Shown here: positions 52,516-61,164 of the stretch, in pieces
Position numbering within the stretch: position 1 is the stretch's first letter
Layout of the letters: each line of letters begins with the position of its first letter
Source of the DNA: Thermoplasmata archaeon
GTDB lineage: Archaea; Thermoplasmatota; Thermoplasmata; Lutacidiplasmatales; UBA184
Assembly: GCA_022750115.1 (NCBI GenBank)
Contig: JAKIWI010000002.1
Span: 173,221 to 237,220 of the forward strand
DNA: 64,000 bases
Direction: 5' to 3'
Program-made: the position numbers and the translations under genes
Notes under the pieces: model-generated
Told to the model about the DNA's origin: nothing
Seen by the model: only the letters and a program-made list of their open reading frames with translations
Database searches by the model: none

Positions 52516-53271
52516 ATGTCTCTCTCGAGCGCGAAGGCCCTTCGGATGTGGGTCGATTTTGACGGCACCCTCGTCGAGCCGAACGTGGCGATCATCCTCG
52601 TCGAGGAGTTCGCGCGCGACGGCAAGCGACTCGCCCACCAGGTCGACGAGGAATTGCACTCCGGCAAGATCACGCTCCGCGAGGCGTGGGAGCGTCAGGT
52701 CGCCCTCCTCCCCGCGGACCGGATGGCCGAGATGGCCAGTTGGGCCGTGGCGAACACGCCGTTCCGAAGCGGAGCGAAGGAGCTGCTGGCCCTGCTGAAG
52801 AAGCACGAGGTTCCGACCTCGATCGTATCGGGCGGCCTCGACTTCTACATCGGGCCGATCCTGCAGCGGGCGGGGATCGACCTTCCGGTCTATTCCGACG
52901 CGCTCACGTTCCGTCCTCCGAGCTCCCTCGTCCTCTCCCACCCGTTCGGTCACGCGACGTGCCGTCTCTGCGGCATCTGCAAGGCCCAGACCGTTCGCGA
53001 CGCCTACCCCGACGACCGACGCTCGATCTTCGCCGGCGACGGAAGCACGGACAAGTACGCCGCCGAGGTCGCCGACATCGTGTTCGCGCGCCGGCGACTC
53101 AAGACCTACTGCGAGGAGTCGGGGATCCCGCACTACCCGTTCGAGGATTTCGCTCCGGTCACCGAGCAGCTGCGCGCATGGTTCGAGGGGGACGAGCCCC
53201 TCCCCGCGCCGCGTCAGCTCGGGCTGGTGCGCTCCCCCTGCCCAATCTCGCGGGCGCTCGCGGAAGCGTAA
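52516..53271 (+). CDS. HAD-family phosphatase, MtnX-like
   Basis: The 251-residue HAD hydrolase has the nucleophile loop VDFDGTLV (Asp14, acid/base Asp16), IVSGGLDFYI (motif II Ser), and FAGDGSTDKYAA (motif IV). The cap region contains HATCRLCGICKAQTV, a Cys cluster seen in MtnX-type phosphatases of the methionine salvage pathway. A phosphoserine-phosphatase-like role cannot be excluded. ATG at 52516. It is divergent from the MFS gene, and ATP sulfurylase follows after 165 nt. Confidence 0.82.
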   Translation: MSLSSAKALRMWVDFDGTLVEPNVAIILVEEFARDGKRLAHQVDEELHSGKITLREAWERQVALLPADRMAEMASWAVANTPFRSGAKELLALLKKHEVPTSIVSGGLDFYIGPILQRAGIDLPVYSDALTFRPPSSLVLSHPFGHATCRLCGICKAQTVRDAYPDDRRSIFAGDGSTDKYAAEVADIVFARRRLKTYCEESGIPHYPFEDFAPVTEQLRAWFEGDEPLPAPRQLGLVRSPCPISRALAEA

Positions 53272-53436
53272 CGGCGAAGAGTTCTCGCCGGTCCGGCCGT
53301 CGGCGCGACGACCCCGGGCCGCTCCCCAAACCCTATCCGTAGTCATGGCAGCGGGCCGCCCGATGACCTCCCCGCCGTCCTTCCAAGTCCCACGCCGCTC
53401 TGAGGCTGCCCTTACGTCTCCGAAGGGAGCGCCGCT

Positions 53437-54600
53437 GTGACCGCTCCTCCGCACGGCGGACGGTTGGTCCAACGCGAGCTCTCCGAGAGCGACCGGGCCC
53501 GCCGGGATTCCGAACTCGCCCATCTGCCGAAAATTCGGCCGGCGATCGACGACCTCTACGACGCGGAGCAGATCGCGACGGGGGCGTACAGTCCTTTGGA
53601 GGGATTCATGGACCGCGCGACCTTCGAGCGGGTCCTCGCCACGAACCGCCTGCCGAACGACCTCCCCTGGTCGATGCCGATCTTGCTGACTCCGCCGGGA
53701 CCGGAGAATGCCGCGACGATCGCCGGCGTCAAGCCGGGCGACGATGTCGCGATCCTCGACGACATGGGCCGCTTCATCGCGGTCCTTCATCTCAGCGAGA
53801 AGTTCACGCCCGACCGCGCCGCCTGGGCAAAGGCGACGTACGGAACGAACGAGGTCCAGCATCCGAACGTCGCCGATATCCAGGCGACCGGAGACGTCGC
53901 GCTCGCCGGGAAGATCGACCTGGTCCGCCGCCTCGACCTACCGACCGGAACGGACGAGATGACCCCGGTCGACACCCGCGCCTTCTTCGAGAAGAAGGGG
54001 TGGAAGCGCGTCGCCGCCTACCAGTGCCGCAACCCACCGCACACCGCCCACGAGTACCTCCAACGTCTCACGCTCGAGCGCGACGACGTCGACGCCCTCC
54101 TCATCCACCCGGTCGTCGGGCGCCTCAAGAAGGGCGACTACCGGCCCGACGTCATCCTGGAATCCTACCGGGCGCTCGTCAAGAACTACCACTCCCCCGA
54201 CCGCGTCCACCTCGCCGCATTCTCCATCACGATGCGCTATGCGGGGCCGAAGGCCGCCTTGTTCCTCGCCATCGTGCGGCAGAACTTCGGCTGCACGTCC
54301 TACATCGTCGGCCGCGACCAGGCGGGCGTCGGGAAGTACTACGACCCGTACGCGTGCCACAAGATCTTCGACGAGTATCCGCTCGGGATCCAAGCGCTTC
54401 GCTACGACGAAGCGTGGCTCTGCAAGCGCTGTGGCTGGATGGCGACGATGAAGACCTGCCCGCATCCCGCCTCGGACCGAGTTGACACGAGTCAGACCCG
54501 GATCCGCAAGGCGCTCAGCGACGGTCAGCCGCTGCCGGCCGAGATCCTCCGGCCCGAGGTCGCCGAGATCCTCCGCCAGCCGAACGTCACGCAGGGCTAG
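53437..54600 (+). CDS. sat: Sulfate adenylyltransferase (ATP sulfurylase)
   Basis: It makes adenylylsulfate (APS) from ATP and sulfate. The 387-residue protein has QCRNPPHTAHEYL (residues 196-208; R-N-P-P-H-x2-H active site), MRYAGPKAALFLAIVRQNFG, GRDQAGVGKYY, and a C-terminal zinc-type motif CKRCGWMATMKTCPH. It is the stand-alone homo-oligomeric form without a kinase domain; the kinase is encoded separately at 54647 on the other strand, 46 nt away, tail to tail. GTG start at 53437. Confidence 0.95.
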   Translation: MTAPPHGGRLVQRELSESDRARRDSELAHLPKIRPAIDDLYDAEQIATGAYSPLEGFMDRATFERVLATNRLPNDLPWSMPILLTPPGPENAATIAGVKPGDDVAILDDMGRFIAVLHLSEKFTPDRAAWAKATYGTNEVQHPNVADIQATGDVALAGKIDLVRRLDLPTGTDEMTPVDTRAFFEKKGWKRVAAYQCRNPPHTAHEYLQRLTLERDDVDALLIHPVVGRLKKGDYRPDVILESYRALVKNYHSPDRVHLAAFSITMRYAGPKAALFLAIVRQNFGCTSYIVGRDQAGVGKYYDPYACHKIFDEYPLGIQALRYDEAWLCKRCGWMATMKTCPHPASDRVDTSQTRIRKALSDGQPLPAEILRPEVAEILRQPNVTQG

Positions 54601-54646
54601 CGCCCCCGAGATCGGCGGGGCCCGCGAGGACCCCGCCGCGGCGTCC

Positions 54647-55180
54647 CTACTTGGGCAGCCAGCCGAGGCGGTGGAGCTCGCCGAGGATCTTCTCGGCGGA
54701 CTGCGCCGGGGTCGAGCTCCCCGTGTCGACGATGATCTCCGGGTGCTCGGGGGCTTCGTAGGGGTCGTCGACCCCGGTCATCTCATGGATCTCGCCCGCG
54801 CGCGCCTTCTTGTAGAGTCCCTTCACGTCGCGCTGTTCGCACAGCTCGATCGGCGTGTTGACGTAGACTTCGACGAAGCTTTCGATGTCGGTGCGCGCCT
54901 TCGCGCGCGAGGTTCGGTAGGGGCTGATCAGCGCGACGATGGGGATGACCCCGTTGCGGGCGAGGACCTTCGCGACGTAGGTCACGCGGGACGCGTGCGC
55001 CTCGCGCGCCTTTCGGTCGAAGCCGAGGTCCGAGCTGATCCCCTTGCGGATCTCATCGCCGTCGAGCAGCTCCGTGTAGCGCCCCATCGCCTGCAAGCGC
55101 GGCGTCAGCTCCTTCGCGATCGTCGTCTTTCCGGCGCTCGGCAGGCCCGTCAGCCAGATGCAGAATCCTCGCTCCTTCAT
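54647..55180 (-). CDS. cysC: Adenylylsulfate kinase
   Basis: It phosphorylates APS to PAPS. The 177-residue P-loop kinase has Walker A GLPSAGKTT (12-20), LLDGDEIRKGISSDLGF, the APS-binding stretch ARNGVIPIVALISPYRTSRAKAR, and VYVNTPIELCEQRDVKGLYKKARAGEI. Complete and of normal length. A GTTCTTAAG box lies about 42 nt upstream. With sat it gives PAPS synthesis; no PAPS or APS reductase is visible here, so the PAPS may serve sulfation or a reductase elsewhere. Confidence 0.95.
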   Translation of the reverse strand: MKERGFCIWLTGLPSAGKTTIAKELTPRLQAMGRYTELLDGDEIRKGISSDLGFDRKAREAHASRVTYVAKVLARNGVIPIVALISPYRTSRAKARTDIESFVEVYVNTPIELCEQRDVKGLYKKARAGEIHEMTGVDDPYEAPEHPEIIVDTGSSTPAQSAEKILGELHRLGWLPK

Positions 55181-55269
55181 CGGTCCGCGTACGTCCGGCG
55201 GTCGCCGACCCGACCCCCCTTAAGAACGTTGCGACGGCGTCGTCCGGTCGCAGCGCGGCCCGATCGAGC

Positions 55270-56436
55270 CTACGCCGCCGGGGCACCGAGCTCGGCGAAC
55301 AGCGCCTCGTACTCGCGGGCCACGTCGTCCCAGCCCCGGAACGGGACCGGGGAGGCCGGCCGACCGCTCCCGAGCAGCCGCTGGATCGCCGCGGCCGTCG
55401 CCGCGGCGTCGCCTCGCGGGGTCAGGATGCCGCGAACTCCGTCGTTGGGGATCGACTCCGAAGCGCCCGGTAGGTCGCTTCCCACGACCGGGGTCCCGCA
55501 CATGGCGGCCTCCTCGAGCGCGGTCGCCGACGACTCGAGCGTCCCCACGGAGGGTCCGCAGACCACGTTGGCGAACCGGTACAGGTCACCGATCTCCGAG
55601 TCGGGGACGAACCCGAGGAAGCGGACGCTGTTGCCGAGCCCGCGCGCGCCCGCCTCGGCGCGCAACGAATCCGACAACGGACCGCGCCCGGCGATCAGGA
55701 CCGTCAGCGCGACGCCATCGCGCCGGAGCATCTCCGCCGCTTGGAGGAGCACGGAGACCCCTTTGTACGGGACGAGTCGACCGACGAACGCCACCGTCGG
55801 GCCCTGGACGTCGCTCGGCACCGATGCGGGCCGGTCCCGGCCCGTCGAACGGCCGAGCCCGAGCCGCTCGGGGTCGGCGCCCTTTCGGATCACCCGGACC
55901 TTCGAGAGGAATCGGGAGAGCACGGGGGACGCCTCGGCGTAGCCCCGACTGTTCGAGACGACGACGTCGCAGCGCTCGAGGGCTGGAACTGCCGACAGCC
56001 TCCGATAGGCCGGTGTCACCCATCGGGCGCCGGGCATCTTCGATGCCTCGGCGAGGTTCGCGTCCATATGGTAGGTCAGGACCGTCGGCGTGGCCGAACG
56101 GCGCGCCCAGCGCGTGACCGGGGACTCGACGAACGGGAACGGCATGTGCACCTGGACGACCCCGGCGCGCGCGACCGCCTCCCGCAATCGCCGGCGCGGG
56201 GAACGGCCGATCAGGAGTGGTCGCTCCATCACCTCGCGCGCGGGGAGGAGTTCGAGGCGGGCCGACCCGATGTCGATCGCACCGGTCGCGGGGGTATGCC
56301 GCATCGTCGTCGCGAGGACCTCGACGGGCCGGTGGGCGGCGAACCGTCGCACGAGCTGGTAGGCGTACTCTTCGGTACCGCCGCGGTAGGTGGGCGGCAG
56401 CGGGACGATCGACGCGACGGAGCCGGGGACCCTCAT
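55270..56436 (-). CDS. Glycosyltransferase family 4
   Basis: The 388-residue GT-B enzyme has LPPTYRGGTEEYAYQLVRRF at the start (the GG-x-E loop), VRVIRKGADPERLG, VAFVGRLVPYKGVSVLLQAAE, and the donor-site block SSATALEEAAMCGTPVVGSDLPG with the conserved Glu. It uses a nucleotide sugar; the acceptor is unknown. The ATG at 56436 overlaps the flippase stop by 4 nt, so it belongs to the glycan operon. Confidence 0.9.
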   Translation of the reverse strand: MRVPGSVASIVPLPPTYRGGTEEYAYQLVRRFAAHRPVEVLATTMRHTPATGAIDIGSARLELLPAREVMERPLLIGRSPRRRLREAVARAGVVQVHMPFPFVESPVTRWARRSATPTVLTYHMDANLAEASKMPGARWVTPAYRRLSAVPALERCDVVVSNSRGYAEASPVLSRFLSKVRVIRKGADPERLGLGRSTGRDRPASVPSDVQGPTVAFVGRLVPYKGVSVLLQAAEMLRRDGVALTVLIAGRGPLSDSLRAEAGARGLGNSVRFLGFVPDSEIGDLYRFANVVCGPSVGTLESSATALEEAAMCGTPVVGSDLPGASESIPNDGVRGILTPRGDAAATAAAIQRLLGSGRPASPVPFRGWDDVAREYEALFAELGAPAA

Positions 56437-57959
56437 CCGGCCCCGACGAGCGGCGTCGACACCGGGTCGGTTCGCGCCGAATAGCGAACGATGAGGCGTC
56501 GGAGTCCGGGCAGCGGCCGACGGACGATCCGCTCGAGGACGGTCGCCATCACGGCGTCTCCCGGGTCGAGGCTGTGCGAGAGCACCAGGACCGCGAGGAA
56601 CAGCCCGACCCCCGCGAAGTAGAGCGGGAAGACGATCCAGTGCGGGAACGGATACCTCCCGATCAGAAGGAACGCGGGCAGTCCGATGGCGACCGTCGCG
56701 ACGACCGGGACGACGAGGATGCGCCGATACGGCGTCACCCGGTCGGCGGTGTACAGGTAGGCGAGCCCGACGCCCGGGTAGAGGCACCGGGCGACCGTCC
56801 AGGCCAGCGAAGCGCCGATCAGTCCGTAGGTCGGGATGAGCCCGAAGCTGAGCACGATGTTCGCCGACGCGGCGATGCCCGTGACCACGAGGAGCGGACG
56901 CGCATAGCCCATTCCGGCCAGGCAGGCGTTCACCGGTCCGAGCGTGACCGAGAAGAACGAGCCGAGGACCAGGATCTGGAGCGCGAGCGCGCCGCCCGCA
57001 AAGCTCCCCTTGAACACTTCGGTGAGCGACCAGGTCGGGAGGCAGAAGAACAGCAGGAACATCGGCACGGTGATCACGAGGGTCCAGCGCGTTGCGGTGA
57101 CGAACGTGCGCCGGATCGTTTCGCGGTCGTTGAGGGCGACGAGGCGCGCCGCCGTGGGCATGTAGATGTACGTGAGCGCGCCGTTGCCGACCAGGAGCAA
57201 TCGGGCGAGCGTCATCGCGCCCGAGTAGAGTCCGACCGTCTCGGTCGACCGAAAGGCGCCGAGGATCAACGTGTCGACGTACGCGGTCACGAACTGGAGC
57301 GACGCGACGCCCCAGAGGGCGACCGAAAGCGTCCAGAGCTGCGAGCGGGGTCGCGCGGGAACGTGCTCGACGGCCGGGAGATACCGGGGCAGCCGGCGCA
57401 CCAGGTAGACCACCAGGAGGACGAGCGTCACCCCTTGGCTCGCCGTGTAGGCGATGAGGGCGCCGTAGAACCCCCAGTGGAAGTACAGGACTCCGAGCAG
57501 GAAGACGACGAACAGACCCGGCGCGGCGACGCTGTTGAACCAAGCGTTCGGGGCGCTGTCCTCGAACCCCTGGAAGACGGACGCGATCATCGCGGCCATC
57601 ATCTGGAATCCGATCGTCGTGCTGAACAATCGGAACACGATCGTCAGCTGCGAGTTGCCGAACAAGCTCGCGAGGTACGGCGCGAGGACGTAGACGAGCG
57701 TCGACACGACGACGGCGGCGACGGCCGTGATGAGCAGACCCCAGCGGATCAGCGCGCGCCGCTCGCCCGGATCACTCTCGTAGGAGATCGAGCGGGCGAT
57801 GGCCTGGTTCAGTCCGAGGAGCGCGACCAGAGAGAGAAGTCCCGTGAGGGCGAGACCGAGGGAGAACTGTCCCCACGCATCGAGGCCGTAGGCCCGCGCG
57901 ACCCCGACGCGACCGAACAGGCTGAAGACGAGGAGCAGGACGATGCTCGTCGCCATCAC
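56433..57959 (-). CDS. Polysaccharide/lipid-linked glycan flippase (MOP superfamily, Wzx-like)
   Basis: The 508-residue protein has 12-14 predicted spans. Family-like features include GVARAYGLDAWGQFSLGLALTG in the first spans, LNQAIARSISYE, and GLYSGAMTLARLLLVGNGALTYIYMP. It would move lipid-linked sugars across the membrane. The first GTG/ATG codons are at 57959; open sequence upstream (HHSLNIVGKGTI) is protein-like but has no ordinary start, so the true start may lie a little upstream. It follows the phosphohexomutase gene and overlaps the GT4 gene. Confidence 0.88.
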   Translation of the reverse strand: MMATSIVLLLVFSLFGRVGVARAYGLDAWGQFSLGLALTGLLSLVALLGLNQAIARSISYESDPGERRALIRWGLLITAVAAVVVSTLVYVLAPYLASLFGNSQLTIVFRLFSTTIGFQMMAAMIASVFQGFEDSAPNAWFNSVAAPGLFVVFLLGVLYFHWGFYGALIAYTASQGVTLVLLVVYLVRRLPRYLPAVEHVPARPRSQLWTLSVALWGVASLQFVTAYVDTLILGAFRSTETVGLYSGAMTLARLLLVGNGALTYIYMPTAARLVALNDRETIRRTFVTATRWTLVITVPMFLLFFCLPTWSLTEVFKGSFAGGALALQILVLGSFFSVTLGPVNACLAGMGYARPLLVVTGIAASANIVLSFGLIPTYGLIGASLAWTVARCLYPGVGLAYLYTADRVTPYRRILVVPVVATVAIGLPAFLLIGRYPFPHWIVFPLYFAGVGLFLAVLVLSHSLDPGDAVMATVLERIVRRPLPGLRRLIVRYSARTDPVSTPLVGAG

Positions 57960-58074
57960 GATGGTGCCCTTGCCGACGATGTTCAGCGAATGATGGTAGG
58001 ACGCGTCGGCGTGCTCGGCGGTGCGGGGCGGGGCCGGCCCGGGCAGCGGCAGGTCCTCGGAGGCGGTCAGACGG

Positions 58075-59475
58075 TTACCCCGACACGGTCGGCGCGATCT
58101 CGTGGACGAGGGAGGTGACGAGCGCGATGGCCCGCTCGCACATCGCCCGGGCGGCCGCCGCGTCCTGGCTCTCCGCGTAGACTCGGCAGATCGGCTCGGT
58201 CCCCGACGGTCGGACGAGGATCCAGCCGCTCGGGTAGAACGCCTTCACGCCGTCGAGCGTCAACAGTCGTTCGGCCTCCGCCCCGAGCGTGGTGCGGACG
58301 CGCTCCAGGACCGCCGCCTTCGCGGCGGCCGGAAGCGGCACGTTTCGTTTCACGACGTGGTAACGGGGGAGCGTCGCCAGCATCGCGCTCAACGACTGAC
58401 CGGACTCGGCGAGGAAATCCAGCATCATCGCGGAGCTGGCCGGGCCGTCGCGGGCGACCTGGTGCAGCGGCCAGTAGATCCCTCCGTTCTCCTCGCCCCC
58501 GAAGACGGCGTGGGAGTCCAGGATCTCGCGCGCGACGGGGAGCGATCCCGATCGCGTGATCTTCAGCGTCGCCCCGGCCGTCCGCGCGACCTCCTCGATG
58601 CAGCGGGTCGACGTCACGCTCGTGACGATCGTCCCGCCTCCGCTGCGACGGAGCATCTCGCGGGCGAACAACCCGAGGACCTCCTCGCCGGGGACGTAAC
58701 GGCCCGTCTCGTCGACGAACGCGATGCGGTCGGAGTCGCCGTCGTGGGCGATCCCCAGGTCGGCGCCGACCGCGACGACCGTCTTCCGGAGGTCGGCCAG
58801 GTTCGCCTCCGTCGGCTCGGACGGATGGCCGGGAAAGTGGCCGTCGGGGTTGGCGTTCAATGTCGTGAGCTTGCAGCCGAGAGAACGGAGCAGAAGCGGG
58901 CTCGTCGCGGCGCTGGTTCCGTTCCCACAATCGAGGACGACCCGGAGCGCGCGCTGGTCGATCCGCGGTCGGTCGACCAGGGTCAGGATCGAGCGGAGGT
59001 AGCGGGACACGCCCTCGGAGTCGGACCGGATCGCCGCCGCGCGGTCCCACTGGGGGACGGGGAACCGGCGGAAGTGGACGATCTGCTCGATCGCTCGCTC
59101 CTCCTCGGGAGAGATTTCGAGCCCCTCCGGGCCGCTGAACTTAATCCCGTTGAAGTCGGTCGGGTTGTGCGAGGCGGTCACCATCAGTCCGAGCCGCCCC
59201 CGCAGCGCCTTGACGTTGAACTGGAGGCACGGGGTCGGCATGGCGCCCATTTCGACGACCTCGACGCCGTCCATGGACAGGACGCCTGCGAGGATGTGCG
59301 CGATCCCCGGGCTGGTGGTCCGATAGTCCTGGGCGATCAGCACCGGGCCCTCGCCGCCGAGGTGCTCGGCGGTCGCGGCCGCCACGTCCGCAATGAAACC
59401 GGGAGAGAATTCGGGTCCGACGACCTTCCGAATGCCGTCGGTGCCGAACAGGCGGGGCGCCGGCTCCTCGGGCAT
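58075..59475 (-). CDS. Phosphohexomutase (phosphomannomutase/phosphoglucosamine mutase)
   Basis: It interconverts hexose 6- and 1-phosphates for nucleotide-sugar synthesis. The 466-residue protein has LFGTDGIRK, the phosphoserine loop TASHNPTDFNG, metal loop DGDSDR, sugar loop GGEENGG and phosphate loop RPSGTEP, so all four sites are intact. Man, Glc or GlcN specificity cannot be told. ATG 59475 is preferred over 59490 because a TATA box lies 27 nt upstream. It is the first gene of the glycan operon with flippase and GT4. Confidence 0.93.
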   Translation of the reverse strand: MPEEPAPRLFGTDGIRKVVGPEFSPGFIADVAAATAEHLGGEGPVLIAQDYRTTSPGIAHILAGVLSMDGVEVVEMGAMPTPCLQFNVKALRGRLGLMVTASHNPTDFNGIKFSGPEGLEISPEEERAIEQIVHFRRFPVPQWDRAAAIRSDSEGVSRYLRSILTLVDRPRIDQRALRVVLDCGNGTSAATSPLLLRSLGCKLTTLNANPDGHFPGHPSEPTEANLADLRKTVVAVGADLGIAHDGDSDRIAFVDETGRYVPGEEVLGLFAREMLRRSGGGTIVTSVTSTRCIEEVARTAGATLKITRSGSLPVAREILDSHAVFGGEENGGIYWPLHQVARDGPASSAMMLDFLAESGQSLSAMLATLPRYHVVKRNVPLPAAAKAAVLERVRTTLGAEAERLLTLDGVKAFYPSGWILVRPSGTEPICRVYAESQDAAAARAMCERAIALVTSLVHEIAPTVSG

Positions 59476-59497
59476 TGGGTCGACCGTCACCGGGCCG

Positions 59498-59505
59498 ACT
59501 AATAG
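59498..59505 (-). promoter_or_regulatory. TATA box of the glycan operon
   Basis: CTATTAGT (minus strand) is centred about 27 nt before the ATG at 59475, but only about 12 nt before the upstream ATG at 59490. This supports the shorter start. Confidence 0.55.
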
Positions 59506-59590
59506 CGTTGTCCCGGCAGACGCCGCATCTCACCGAGCCGATTCGGCCCCGATAGCCCACCGGGCTCGGAGCCGTGGGGGGAACGGAGAC

Positions 59591-60940
59591 CTAGGTGGAC
59601 GATTCCGCCGGGGCCAAGCTGAGCCCGCGCTGGCTCTCGTCGATACGACGGTAGACCCGCGACGCCCCGCCGTTCGCGGTCAGGAGCGCGAGTTCCTTCT
59701 GGTGGATCGACGGGTTGAACGACGATTGGAGGATTGCGAGCGACCGGAACCGGGCCCCCGAGCCGGGCTCGAGGCGATAGGCGCCCGAGCGGTCGAGACG
59801 CGCGGGGACCGTGAACGGGTCCGAGCCGACGGGGACGTAGACGATCCGCTTCGACTGCGGGAGACCGACGACGGCGACCGCCATGGAGTCGCCGCCCGGG
59901 CCGCTGGCCGGGAGGGAGACAACGATCGGGATGCGGCCGTCCTTGGTCACGGCCACGTCGAGGGGCAGGGGGTTCGGGTGGCCCGAGACCGACTGGCGGA
60001 CCGGGTCGTAGGGGATCACCGTGATCTTGGCGCCGATCTTGCCCGCGCGCAGTCGGTCCGCGAGGCCGTTCGCCTCGCCGACGCGGTTGAGAGGGCTGAA
60101 CACGACCAGGTCGTGGGCGTTCGTTGCGAGGCAGATCGCCTGCAGGTCGCGCAGTTGGGTGGACGAGGTGGAACCTCGCTGGTCGCGCAGCGGGTCGTGC
60201 CGGATCCGAGCGACGCCCGAGTGCCGAACGATGCCGAGCAGGATGCGGGCGCCGTCCCGGAATGCGTGGAGCTTCGCCTCGCCGATGCGGTTGCGGTAGG
60301 AGATCGGCACCTGGGAGACGCGGAGCCCGGTCCGGAACGCCTTCAGGAACACCTCGGCCTCGATCTCGAAGCCCGTCGACTCGAGCGACAAGTCGGCGAT
60401 CGCGTCCGTCCGCAGCCCCCAGAGGCCACTGCAGATGTCGAGGATCGGGGAATGGCTGAGCTGGGCGGCGACGTAGTTCAGCAGACCATCTCCCAGCCGG
60501 TGGATCGCGGCGCGCACGACCCCCATCGGGTTGAACTCCGGTCGGCGGACGCCGACGACGACGTCGGAACCGGCTTCGAGGAGCGAGAGGAGCGTCGCGA
60601 CCCCGGTACCGGGGTAGGTGTAGTCCGCGTCCATCACAATCGCGTACTTCATGCCGTGCGCGCGGGCCCATTCGAGCCCCTCGCGGGTGGCGCTCCCCTT
60701 TCCCTTCGTGGTCTGGGCGAGCACGGTCGCTCCGAACGAGTGCGCAACCTCGACGGTGCGGTCGGTGGAGTTGCCGTCGACGACGAGGCACGTCGGGTCG
60801 AAGCCGGATTCGCGCAGGTGCTCGATCGGAATGTCCTCGAGGGTGGCCTTAAGACCCGCCTCCTCGTTGAGGGCCGGCAGCACGATGGCGACGGGAATAG
60901 GCCCGTCGACCAGGGGGCGCGTCTCGCTCGCTTCCGTCAT
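59591..60940 (-). CDS. Glycosyltransferase family 2 with an unrecognised C-terminal domain
   Basis: The 449-residue protein has residues 15-240 forming a GT2 domain of the dolichyl-phosphate sugar synthase type: VAIVLPALNEEAGL, VVDGNSTDRT, the D-x-D in VMDADYTYPG (104-106), ICSGLWGLR and ISYRNRIGEAKL. Residues 245-449 (LRDLQAICLATNAHDLVVFSPLNRV onward) are a soluble, strand-rich domain I do not recognise; no membrane spans follow. ATG 60940 is the first codon before the GT2 fold. A CTTAAG box lies about 75 nt upstream. Confidence 0.87.
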   Translation of the reverse strand: MTEASETRPLVDGPIPVAIVLPALNEEAGLKATLEDIPIEHLRESGFDPTCLVVDGNSTDRTVEVAHSFGATVLAQTTKGKGSATREGLEWARAHGMKYAIVMDADYTYPGTGVATLLSLLEAGSDVVVGVRRPEFNPMGVVRAAIHRLGDGLLNYVAAQLSHSPILDICSGLWGLRTDAIADLSLESTGFEIEAEVFLKAFRTGLRVSQVPISYRNRIGEAKLHAFRDGARILLGIVRHSGVARIRHDPLRDQRGSTSSTQLRDLQAICLATNAHDLVVFSPLNRVGEANGLADRLRAGKIGAKITVIPYDPVRQSVSGHPNPLPLDVAVTKDGRIPIVVSLPASGPGGDSMAVAVVGLPQSKRIVYVPVGSDPFTVPARLDRSGAYRLEPGSGARFRSLAILQSSFNPSIHQKELALLTANGGASRVYRRIDESQRGLSLAPAESST

Positions 60941-61133
60941 CGTGATCTGCGTCCCGGTTCGACCGACTGGAGAGTCGGACGTCCTGACTAGGGTTGCCGA
61001 CTGAGGACCCCCTCTTAAGGCCTTTTTCTTGGTTCCGAATCGGCGTGTCTGTGTGAGACACACGCATACGCACTGACGAGAATTGCGCCCGACGGCGCAG
61101 TCGGCGTCTCACTCTCAGAACTCGGGCTTACCC

Positions 61134-61140
61134 TTTTATG
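61134..61140 (+). promoter_or_regulatory. TATA box for the phosphodiesterase at 61165
   Basis: TTTTATG is centred about 28 nt before the ATG at 61165. The box itself contains the first ATG of the longer frame (61138), so that upstream start is unlikely. Confidence 0.6.
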
Positions 61141-61164
61141 CCGGGTCCCTCCGCGTCGCCGCCC

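Noticed and set aside
61021-61032. T-rich run as a terminator
   Set aside because: It lies upstream of the minus-strand GT2 gene and upstream of the plus-strand phosphodiesterase, so no gene ends there on either strand.
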